Shown here piece after piece: positions 32,120 to 64,000 of a DNA stretch of 64,000 nt (its first letter is position 1; each line of letters begins with the position of its first letter). The stretch comes from Marthasterias glacialis (taxonomy: Eukaryota; Echinodermata; Asteroidea; Forcipulatida; Asteriidae). Below the pieces are notes generated by a model, which did not search any database, was not told the origin of the DNA, and saw nothing but the letters and a program-made list of their open reading frames with translations. The stretch lies in assembly GCA_911728455.2 (NCBI GenBank), contig OU452228.1, positions 1,612,001-1,676,000 of the forward strand. Reading direction: 5' to 3'. The position numbers were made by a program, and so were the translations under genes.

Positions 32120-35007
32120 GGAGTACTCCCTGAGAGTAAATTCTCAGTATCTAAGACCGTATCCAAATTGGCGGCTAAAGCCTTAGCAACACCCTTAGCA
32201 ACAGCCACAGCCGCTAATTCGGACTCGCCCTTATTTACAAAGCAGTTTTTCATGCTTTTGGCATTTTTGTGCCGCGAAACGAAGCCAGTCTGATGATTAA
32301 AGGTCGGTTGGACACTGGCAGGTTTTATCTGGCAGTGTATAATTACGAAGCATTGTTTCTCCACAGAAATTGGGTTAATTTACATTAATAACTGATTTTT
32401 AATCAAGGTATTTTGAAAATATAGATATGACATTAAGTAAAGTGCTCCTACAAGTCTCTCAATTCAGTTTAGAAAATGAAGAGTACATAGAAAATAGCCT
32501 CAGCAATGCAACAGTCGTTTCTCTTGAAAAGAAAGAATATTCAAGCAATATGTTCACTTTGGATCATACATGATGTTGTAACTGTTCCTTCTAGTTTTCA
32601 TTTGCATGTTTTTTTATATTATGTTTTCCTACAATTTGTCTTTGCTGGCTTGCTTTCTTGCCCAGCAGGGGTAGGGTGTTCCCTTTGCTCGCTTGCTTTC
32701 TTGCCCACCAAGGGTAGGGTGTTCCTTTTGGTAACACAACTTGAAAAAGGCTCCTGACAATTGTTCAAAAATGCCAGCAGTTATTCCAATAAAATTAGTT
32801 TGGTTTTAGTATCTTAATGAACGAGAAGGATACTTGATAACTATCCAGGATACAAACATTACAAAATCTCTACTGCGAAGAACTATTGTAGCTGAAAAGA
32901 CATAGGCCATGACTGTTTTAGCACAAAAGGATTAAGTAAGCACAAACAAATTATGCTTACCATAAACACGTTTTAAACATTTACATTTATGGTTTTCAAA
33001 AAGCACACTATACCAGTGACAATTTCATTCAATGTGGCGGTCATATTCTAAGTAAAGACAATTTACAACAGTTCATGGTTTGCCAAGGTCTTTGTTCACA
33101 TTCATATCAGGCTTAAATCGATTGCAACTATTAAAATAAGCCATCGGTGATTTGAGGTGTCTTCAACTGCTATTTCCATGACTTTGTGATGAAAATGAAC
33201 AAGTGCAAGAGACTGTGCAAGTCAAATAGTTTTCAAATAGTTTTACATAGTTAATGGCTATGAGAACTATACTGTATTGTTGGGAAAGTAAAATTTAGCA
33301 ATGAAATATGTAAAAGTAAAATAAATTTAACAAATCATGGTAGAAAACCAAGAATAAGACTTGACTCCATTGTCTGGTTACTTGCAAACAATTCATAATT
33401 TTGCCCAACTGACGTTCATGTTATCATTAAACCTAGGCTGTATCCGAATTGGCAGCGATTCAGCGGTGCTGGAATTCAGTGGACCGTAGCATTTTCTTTT
33501 TGATAATTCCCAGTCCTATTCTTCGCTTTAAAATAAATTTGATATGCAATATTTTCTGCTCAAGCAGCTCTTCAAAATTGGGGTAAGGTGGTTTGTTCGC
33601 AACAGTGAACTGGTGCTCTATTCCTCTCTTGGTGACCAATAGAGCACATAAGTTGAAATATTAAGTACAAACCACTGGTTCCGTTTGAAGCCACGCCTTC
33701 TTCAAAGAGAAGATCATAGACATTGCACCTTAAAGGCAAAAGCGTCTGGCACAACAATACATTGTTTAAGGTAAAATATAGAATTGGTAAATCTGATAGT
33801 GCAGACTTCTGATTTTGTGTGATTCAATATATACATGGAAAAACAAACCCGTGAAAATTTGGGCTCAATCCGTCGTCTGAGTCAGGAGAAAATAGTGAAA
33901 AACTATGCAGACTTTTCAGCATGTAAACACAATGTCCTTAATTTCGATTGTTGCAATCGAAACTAAAATCAGGGTCTTCAAATTCTATTTTCTCGACTTT
34001 GACAGAAGTGCAGACAGAAATATTTCTATGGAAGATTGGTACTGGTATGAACTTCATAATCAGTCAGCTTTCAGACTGATTCTACTCAATAAAAAAAATA
34101 TATAAAAAAGAAAGAAAAAACGGATGAATAACAATCCTGTATTCTACCTTGAACTATTAATCGCCACAGATTTGCACATAACTTACATAGTATAAAGATG
34201 GTGAAGGCGTACCAAATTCCCTTGAAATATGTTTGCCTAAAATGCAATAGTTTGTGAGAAATGGGTAAAATAATTAGTTTCGCTCTCACAAGTCCAAAAT
34301 CCGACGTTTGAAAACAGTGAAAACTGTGATGGGTTTTGTCATTATTTTCTCGGGAGTCCGACGACCGATTGAGGTTAAACTTTCACAGGTTTGTTATTTC
34401 ATACAAATGTTGAGTCACACAAAGTGCAGATACTGCTTGTTAATTATCAATGCTGGCTGCGTGCATTTAAGGGTGGCATCAATGTTACTTGTTCACTTCT
34501 TTTGGATATAAAAACAAATAATTTTTGAGTTGACCATTCCAGGTATTGAATGTTATTGATTCACATACAAAATGTGAAACACAATCAAAATTTGAAAGAA
34601 AGAAAATCGAAAATTTAACAGAAAAATAGATAGCAACTTCCTTTTGACTTTGTTTTACATGTAAATACACTCTGTACATAAATAATTTGACTATTTCTAA
34701 GTCTAACTTGATCGCAATTATACCTGAATACCCCAAGCTGCTTGTTAAAACATTACAATGAATTCTTATTCATTTACAATATTGAGTTTCAATACAGTAT
34801 TATTTCAGGCAGTACATTCCTGTAATCATTGTACACTTATTCATAATTCTGTACAGAACTATTAGACTTCCTCCAAAAAATATATATATTTTGTTCATTT
34901 ACATGAGCACAAAAGCAATTGTTTATAAACAATTTATGAATCAGGCGTAGAACAAGGAGTGTCTATTAAGAATTCTAGCTCCATGGCCAAGTTCAAAGGG
35001 TTTGTTA

Positions 35008-35885
35008 CAACTGATAATGTAGTAGCCTGCTATGTAGTAGCCTGATCAATACTGCATCACCATCCGATAATGTATCCAAATTGACCGATGCTGCATCACC
35101 ATCCGATAACATATCCAAAATTGACCGATGCTGTATCACCATCCGATAATATATCACAAACTGACTGATGCTGCATCACCATCCGATAATATATCACAAA
35201 CTAACCGATGCTGTATCACCATCCGATAATATGTCACAAACTGACCGATGCTGTATCACCATCCGATAATATGTCACAAACTGACTGATGCTGCATCACC
35301 ATCCGATAATATATCACAAACTGACTGATGCTGCATCACCATCCGATAATATATCACAAACTAACCGATGCTGTATCACCATCCGATAATATGTCACAAA
35401 CTGACTGATGCTGCATCACCATCCGATAATATATCACAAACTGACCGATGCTGTATCACCATCCGATAATATATCACAAACTGACTGATGCTGCATCACC
35501 ATCCGATAATATATCACAAACTGACTGATGCTGCATCACCATCCGATAATATATCACAAACTAACCGATGCTGTATCACCATCCGATAATATGTCACAAA
35601 CTGACCGATGCTGTATCACCATCCGATAATATGTCACAAACTGACTGATGCTGCATCACCATCCGATAATATATCACAAACTAACCGATGCTGTATCACC
35701 ATCCCATAATATATCACAAATTGACCAATGCTGTATCACCATCTGATAATATATCACAAATTGACCGATAGTGTAGATTTTCTAACCGATTACATTATCC
35801 GTCAACATTATGGGTTAGAAATTCTACTGCACTATTGATCAATTGGTGATACATTATCTATAGGCTACTACATTATCAGTTTAAC
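35008..35885. mobile_element. TIR element carrying a 40-bp satellite array
   Basis: The ends are inverted repeats: TTGTTACAACTGATAATGTA on the left and, inverted, TTGTTAAACTGATAATGTAG on the right, both running into GTAGTAGCCT. Between them, from about 35045 to 35770, are about 18 copies of a 40-bp unit with core GCATCACCATCCGATAAT. Variants (CTGACTGATG, CTAACCGATG, CTGACCGATG; ATATCACAAA or ATGTCACAAA) alternate in partly repeating order, a sign of block duplication. The right part also has an inner hairpin (CTAACC...GGTTAG). There is no coding sequence, and no clear target duplication was found. Confidence 0.85.
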
Positions 35886-37169
35886 AAAGGTCATTAAAGA
35901 CATGCTTGTATAACCAACTTCATTGCCCAGCCTTTGCCTGCACATACTCGTCAGTTGCTTTGGCTGGACTCTCTTATCTGAGTGCTGCAGGCTGGTTTAC
36001 TGCTGATATATCCATGCTATTGTTGCATTTTCTTGGTCATTCTCTGTGAGCTTTGTAACCTTAGGAAATGGCGCTGTATAAACTCTGTTATTACAGGTTT
36101 TCCCGGTCATTTTTGGCAAAAAAAAACCACATTTGTATAAGCCATTTTTAGGTACTGTATGGTGGACACAATACCATGACACTATTAGGTTTGGGTCAAT
36201 TTTTATACACCCAAACCAAACAGTGCACTCCTATAGTGTCCACCATACCTCAGAAAGGTTTTGCCTTCGTTCAAACTGAAATTCAATTTCACTTTGAGAA
36301 ATGCGAAAATAGATGGCATTTTATTCAATAAAACTCTTAAGTCGTTCTTCTTAGCTGTGCGAAATCGGCATTCAATTTAGCAGAGTAGGCGCAGTTAAGA
36401 GATTTCTGCTAAAAACTGCTGCAAATCTGAATGCTGTTCTTGTGGATTGTTAAATTGAATGGCTATCTTTTTTAATCGCATGACGCAAAAGAAAAATTGA
36501 TTACACATTTAGTGACAATGAATGACTGTTTTGAGCTTTCAATTTTGCACGAAATGGAATAACAAGCGCTTAAATTGGCCGCTTATTTGCCAGAAATGAC
36601 CAGCAAAACCTATATAATTTATTATAGCTGATCCATCCCTTCCTATTGAATAGATTGTGGAATTCTTGAGTGTATTTCAACATTTTTGGCAAGCTTGGGT
36701 TTCTTCGTACATTTCTTTAAAGTGTAAAGAAAAAACAATCACGCACTCTGATGGGTACCAACATTACAGGGTTTTAAAAAAAAACAATGCCTCCGATCTC
36801 AGATACCATAATTAAGGTTTCTCTGTGATTATTAAATTTAAGTTCGCCCATTAGACAAATACATTTTTTATGCCTATGGGTGAAACAAGTGTTATTTTAC
36901 AATTTCAAACAATGACAAAGTGACAGGATCTGTGTATAATCGTGGCAATGTTAAAGGAGACTTTAAAACTTTTGGATCAGGAATCAATTTCATAGAGCTG
37001 CTTAAGCACAAAATATTGCTTAACAATATTGCTTGGCAAAAATGTGCAGAGTACCAGTACATATGTGACATGTCATTTTAGCTGGTAACCTTCTTCTAGT
37101 CAGCCAAATTATTTTGTGCTTAGTTACTTTTTCTGCTTAACCAGTTCAAACCGGATGACGTCAATACAT

Positions 37170-37620
37170 GCAAATATTTCCCCTGCCTGGAAACGGAGGT
37201 CGTCTTGCGATGCCATTTTGTAGTTTCGGACCACCAGAGCAAAGGTCTCCAGGTCATTCAACTGCAGAGCGTGCGTAGACCAAGAGGGGGATTCTGAGGC
37301 ATCGAGAGGCTTCCACCATTGTTCATTCATTGTATTTCGGCTCAACAGAGGCAAGTCAGAGTGAGCCGGTAATCAAGCCATGGTTTCCGTGTTTAGTGCC
37401 ACTCCTATGCCGTAGGTAACGGCCGATGTTTTGCATTTCACGCTGCGTGAATTTGACATTTTCTCGGTTGAGCAACAAAATGGACGATCCAACAAAGGGA
37501 ATCTTTGTTCTCTTGGCATTGTCAAGTCAGGGTTTCTTTGTGCCAGCGGTACCCCCAAAGAATCCCCCCAGGGGGATGGGACAAAAAATAGAACCCCGGC
37601 GGCAACTGGGTTAAACAGCT
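37170..37620 (+). repeat. Dispersed repeat R5, longest plus-strand copy
   Basis: Begins CCTGCCTGGAAACGGAGGTC and ends near CCCCGGCGGCAACTGGG; the same two edges bound the shorter copy at 47966-48295. The interior includes TTTTGCATTTCACGCTG and GTTTCTTTGTGCCAGCGG, found also at 7360-7930. No ORF or terminal repeat is seen. Confidence 0.75.
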
Positions 37621-38759
37621 CTATGAGATTGGGCCCTGCTTGACGAGTTGTTGGTCAGCAGAACCAGGTTATTAGCCAAAGTGTCATACATGTATGAACG
37701 ATATTATGAGTTGACTGTTTCCCTGCTAGCATCTTCTCAGCAAATTTTATTTTGAGTTTTCGCACAAATTACCCTCTATAATTGGGCATTGGTTAAATTT
37801 GCGATGGCTGCTCATAAAGTATGAAAATGTTTTAATGCAATTTGTATGTTATTTTTAAACACAGTGCCATCAGAAGAAGTTCATGGTAATGACATGATTG
37901 AACTCACATTGCAAGAGTAAACACTGTCCAAAAAACATTTGGATAAAGACAACTTTTTGAGTTTGATTAAGATTCCTTTACATATCTAAATATAAAACTT
38001 CAAGCTTATTTGCTGGATTTAAAAACAAAATTCTACTTCTAGGATTAATGACTGTCATAAACATTTGATTTCATAATTTGAATATTCTTTTCATTTTGAT
38101 GACCAAGTTTTTTACTTTCAAAATCCCCGGGTCATTTTGCAAGTGAATCCGGGATTTGAACAGTGTAGATTTCGCACATGAAAATTGAAATGTATTATTC
38201 TGATGCCCACTTTAAATGATACCCCTGCAAATTTGACATTGAATGTATGAACACTATCATGGTTCACTTGGGGTGTGACACCGTGAGTGACATTGTTCAT
38301 TAAGCAGCATTTACAGAAATAAATGTATGCATTTATCCAGCCTCTTATTTTAAACCTCTTTTCGTCACGACTCCTCTCAATTTCTTATAAATGTTTTCAT
38401 TAAATTCAAAAAGTGTTAAATCTCATTTAGAACGATCAGAACTCTGCAAAAATCTAAGTTTGGATTCCTCAAAACGTCAATTTGATATGTGATGAAGTTT
38501 CTTCCTTGGCAAGTACACTCAGCGCTTTGTGAAACGTATGACACGTGGAAAACAAAAATACCAAATGCAGCAATCAAGTTTCCATCAAATAAGAGGTAAG
38601 GTTTTGTCACAGACTTTGTCAACGTTCCTGTGCGAGTTGGAAAATGGCCAGAGAGAATCTGAGCATTGGTGTCGGTTTTTTCCCATCAATTTGGAACTGG
38701 GCATAGAAGTGTGTGTTTACAGGTAGGTATGAAAGCTGGAACAGTTTCACCTTTATGTT

Positions 38760-60822
<22,063 letters not shown>

Positions 60823-61610
60823 ATTTTCTTGTACACCCTATGTTCGCCTTTCACGGCGTAAATCGCCGTCAAAATACTGGCTACATCGACGAAAGTTCTC
60901 CCGCATTTCGATTCGACTCCAGCTAAGTAAAAAAAAAATAGTCAACAACCTGCATTGCGCATGTCCTGCATGGACCGAAAACCTCTATAAAACTGTCTCC
61001 TATTGGTTACCATTTTTAATGTCTAATAAATTGCTCAATGGATTTCACTCAAAATAAAACATCTTTTATTTATTTTTGTTTTTTGAAACATACAACAAAT
61101 ACAACGTTTAATGTTTTCTACTCAAAATATTTTTGCTTTGGGAACAATAACTCAATTTTCATGAAACGCGTTACGGCAAAAATACACCAATGGATGACGT
61201 CGTCTGCTTTTTGTAAAGGCACTATTTTCCATATAATTTTATATTTTTCTAGAGAAGTCAGCTGTTGAACTTCAGCTTTTTAATATTTATATTTTATCTC
61301 ATTATACAAGATTTACTCGGTTTAGATCTTCAAAACACAGTCAATAATTATTCAGCCCATTTTTGCGTATGGGCGGGCCACGCGGTATTTTGGTTTAAAA
61401 AAAAGTTAGACTTAGAGGTTAAATATAGGTCAGTCATTGAACCCGTTACGGTCAAAGGTCAACTAGTCATAATAACAACATCTAAATCGAGACTTGCAGT
61501 CAAATCATACTCATAGAGCAAGGGTCCTATCAACCAGTTTACTCTGATCTACCACTACGTTTGTAGTTTAAGTTAAAGTTGTAGTCCTACGGTAGAAAAG
61601 ATCAAACAAA
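60823..61610. promoter_or_regulatory. Putative divergent promoter of the MBT gene and WBP4
   Basis: The 788 bp between start codons includes an NRF1-like TGCGCATG at 60956-60963, a TATAAAA at 60986-60992 and an inverted CCAAT box (ATTGG) at 61002-61006, all near the MBT gene side. In the MBT gene's leader an ATG near 60898 opens a 22-codon upstream ORF, in the main frame, closed by TAG before the main ATG. The sites are motif matches only. Confidence 0.5.
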
Positions 61611-63772
61611 ATGTAAGTATACCAACCGATTATGGCTCACAACCAGAGTTTCCTTCCCCCATCATTGATTTGTTCAAGCCATTCCACATGACACATTTTC
61701 CATGGTGTAGTGATTACACTGGAACTTGGAAGTCCGACGATTCCCTGACTTGGACCATGACCACGACCTAGCCCTAGTGCCAATACTCTGGACTCCCTCT
61801 GCTTCTTGGCCTTACCCACTAAGTAGATTCAGAAACTGACATGATTTTTGGGTTTTTTTGCCGAAATGTTTCACCCTGGCAATTCACTTACCCATTACCT
61901 AGTTACACAGTCACAGTTGTGATGAGTACATTAAAACCATTTAATGTTAGTGCGGGCTCGTTTTTGGTGTAATTTTATGAAGAATCTTCAAGGTTGATTC
62001 TGACACTTTTAAAAAACGTTGGCAGCAATGTTTATACCTGCGATGATCATAACCCTCCATTCTCTGCAACGCCAGCAGTTTGGAGGATGTAGGGTTATGA
62101 TTATTGCAACTTGGCTATATGATGTTTACTGAAGCGCATGCTCACTGATACAGCACTTTGAATGTCTTCTACATAATCCTCTGTTTCAGCAGCAAGACCA
62201 TCTTCCGTATGTCATTTTCAGGCAATGAACTTTCTCCGACCGCAAACCATGCACGTACTGAACATGTGACCTTCGCTGATGTACAAATACATGTGGTTAT
62301 GTTTGTGTTCAATAACACATGCCAATAAACGATCTCAACAGTTAACATTAAAACAGCAGCGACATGAAAAAGACCAGACAGGTCATAGCGTTGTATCAGC
62401 AGCAAGCATGCGCATCAGTAAACATCATGTCTGCCGACGAGTTTTAAACATGTCAGTATCGGTTTATAGAGCTAACTACAACCCTGACCACCAACACCGT
62501 CATGGAGATTGAAGGAAAGTCTATGCTTTCCCTCATGCTTGGACCCTCCAGTGTTTTTTTTATTCTCCAGATGAGACAACCAAAATGTTAATAAAGTTCC
62601 TTGGGCTTTAGTTCTCCTTATCACTGAATGTTTAGGAAGCCCCTCCAGGCGTTTTCATACAGTATAAACTTCTGAAGGTTCTGAAGGCTCACTACAAACA
62701 ATATTTACTATTCAGTTTATTTTCCGATTTACCAATCAACTTTTGTATTTCAGGGCTACCTACTGGAAGTCACAGCCGAAGCATCATTGTGATTTCTGCA
62801 AGTGTTGGATAGCAGACAACAAACCTGTAAGAAATCTGTCCTATGTAGGAACAGGCTTTCAAAAAGTCCCAAATTAGACACAAAAACAATCTACAATTTG
62901 ATTTACAATAATGGGCTGTTATTGTTGAATTTGTTCAATCAAAGTTGCAATGAAAAAACTATGATTGTTAATGTCAGTTTCTGAATTTAAACTGTTTTGT
63001 GATTCTGTCGGCAGGCTGCAAGGAGCAGTTTTTAATAAACCATAATAAAAAAATTACCCAATCTCGATGATTATCCAACTGCCCCAAATGTTGTTGGACC
63101 AACAACATATGGGACAGTTCGACAATCTTTAAGATTGGAATTGACATCAGCAATCTTAAGTCTTCACAGTACGAGTTTATTAAGTTCGGGAAGGCCCAAG
63201 TAACAGTTGGACAGTTACAGAAGCTGGATTATAACTGTAGTGCGCATTTTAGGCGACGTAGCATTTACAGATACCTATTGACTTTCAAAATGGTGACCGC
63301 GGCAAAGTCACTGCGTGTGACATATGTGCAAGGGGCCAATACCTTTGTTTAACTGATCAGCCACAATCACAGGTACATTTTTTGTGGTGTTCCAGTTATG
63401 GGGGGGGGTGGAGAAGAAAAAAAAGAAAAGATTACTTGGAAATCAATTTTCCAAAGCTTTGTTAATGAAGAATTAAGAGTACAAAAGTTTGTCAATTACA
63501 AGTTCTACAAGAGTTACTCTTTATTTTCTCTGTTGTTCATAATGTTGTCTTTGTAACAAAAAACTGTACCCGTGATTGTGGTAATACAAATGTACTTTGT
63601 ACTCACAAACTTCTCTCAATTAATTAATTTCATTCAGAGCATTGATTTTCATGAACGAGGCAAGCGACACAAAGAAAATGTGGAGAAGAAACTTAAAGAT
63701 CTGCGACAGAAAGGACATGAACAGTACAAAATACAACAGACTCTGGACCAGGATTTGATCAAGATGGAACAA
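61611..63772 (+). CDS. WBP4: WBP4 (FBP21) spliceosomal protein, 5' exons
   Basis: Partial gene continuing past the right edge: coding starts at 61611-61612, then 62754-62826 and 63638-63772. The product begins MATYWKSQPKHHCDFCKCWI, matching the matrin-type C2H2 zinc finger of WBP4 (human MADYWKSQPKKFCDYCKCWI), then SIDFHERGKRHKENVEKKLK, which supplies the finger's histidines, and a Lys/Glu-rich coiled segment. In the known family, WBP4 joins the spliceosome, and its two WW domains bind proline-rich splicing factors; those domains should lie beyond 64000. The initiator codon appears split: exon 1 ends AT before GTAAGT at 61613, and exon 2 starts with G after TTTCAG. Exons 2 and 3 are certain from homology; the exon 1 placement rests on the donor, the phase and the Met-Ala start. 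Confidence 0.9.
62039..62110. mobile_element. H1 hairpin MITE copy in WBP4 intron 1
   Basis: The arms TGCGATGATCATAACCCTCC and GGGTTATGATTATTGCAACT are inverted and match the H1 family, with a diverged centre. Confidence 0.8.
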
Positions 63773-64000
63773 GTATAAAAAAAAGCTAAAAATTATGGGG
63801 GGGGGGATTTTATTATAATTTATGGTGTACTAACCAATGGGGCATTATAACTTGCAATAACAGACTGAGGTGTGGTCTTGGCTAAAGGATAAAGACCTCA
63901 GTGATGGTGGCATTCTGCAGTCACAATCCTATTTGTGATCATCATAGAATTTAAACAGTCCCAAATATTCCAAAATCCTATTCAGGCAGTTGCCTGGAGT

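Larger units (their letters stand above)
29268..38759. other. Gene-poor interval with repeats
   Basis: I found no supported exon in about 9.5 kb. Named contents: dispersed repeat sequence with AATAGACC-type ends (about 29990-30690), a TIR element (31988-32119), a short tandem duplication near 32648-32735, the large TIR/satellite element (35008-35885), and an R5 copy (37170-37620). Small open frames here (for example 31452-31769) are AT-rich, lack splice context and resemble nothing I know. The 3' end of the MBT gene's transcript should lie within the right part. Confidence 0.55.

Noticed and set aside
35045-35770. Regular 40-bp repeats that could suggest a CRISPR array
   Set aside because: The units are contiguous with no unique spacers, in an animal genome; this is a satellite inside a TIR element.

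Overview
This is animal nuclear DNA: AT-rich, with intron-split genes whose GT..AG borders and codon phases can be followed by eye, tRNA-derived SINEs, a decayed LINE and many short inverted-repeat transposons. The gene set (HPF1, MRPL22, DELE1, WBP4, an MBT-repeat Polycomb-type protein, an EXD1-like exonuclease) fits a bilaterian. The MITE types and the PBZ finger on HPF1 make me favour an invertebrate deuterostome, perhaps an echinoderm such as a sea star. That placement is inference.

Layout. 1-2165 (-): 5' part of an EXD1-like 3'-5' exonuclease gene that runs off the left edge. 4557-9916 (+): DELE1, nine coding exons. 9917-14084: repeats only. 14085-20958 (-): HPF1, seven exons; its first intron (18863-20835) is packed with nested inverted-repeat elements. 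21286-25732 (+): mitochondrial ribosomal protein L22, six exons. 27485-29267 (-): a two-exon gene for a small secreted peptide with a cystine-knot-like cysteine pattern. 29268-38759: gene-poor, with a large TIR element carrying a 40-bp satellite. 38760-60822 (-): a 17-exon gene for a protein of about 1,843 residues with an FCS zinc finger, four MBT repeats, a 3.2-kb exon of disordered sequence and a C-terminal SAM domain. 61611-64000 (+): first exons of WBP4, which runs off the right edge.

Three neighbouring pairs are divergent: EXD1-like/DELE1 (2.4 kb apart), HPF1/MRPL22 (327 bp) and MBT gene/WBP4 (788 bp). The last two probably share promoters. The genes do not form one pathway. Known family roles are: DELE1, mitochondrial stress signalling; MRPL22, mitochondrial translation; HPF1, serine ADP-ribosylation with PARP1; MBT protein, chromatin repression; WBP4, splicing; EXD1, small-RNA biology.

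All gene models were joined by hand from splice sites and reading phase. Each complete model gives a CDS length divisible by three with no internal stop. No transcript evidence was available.
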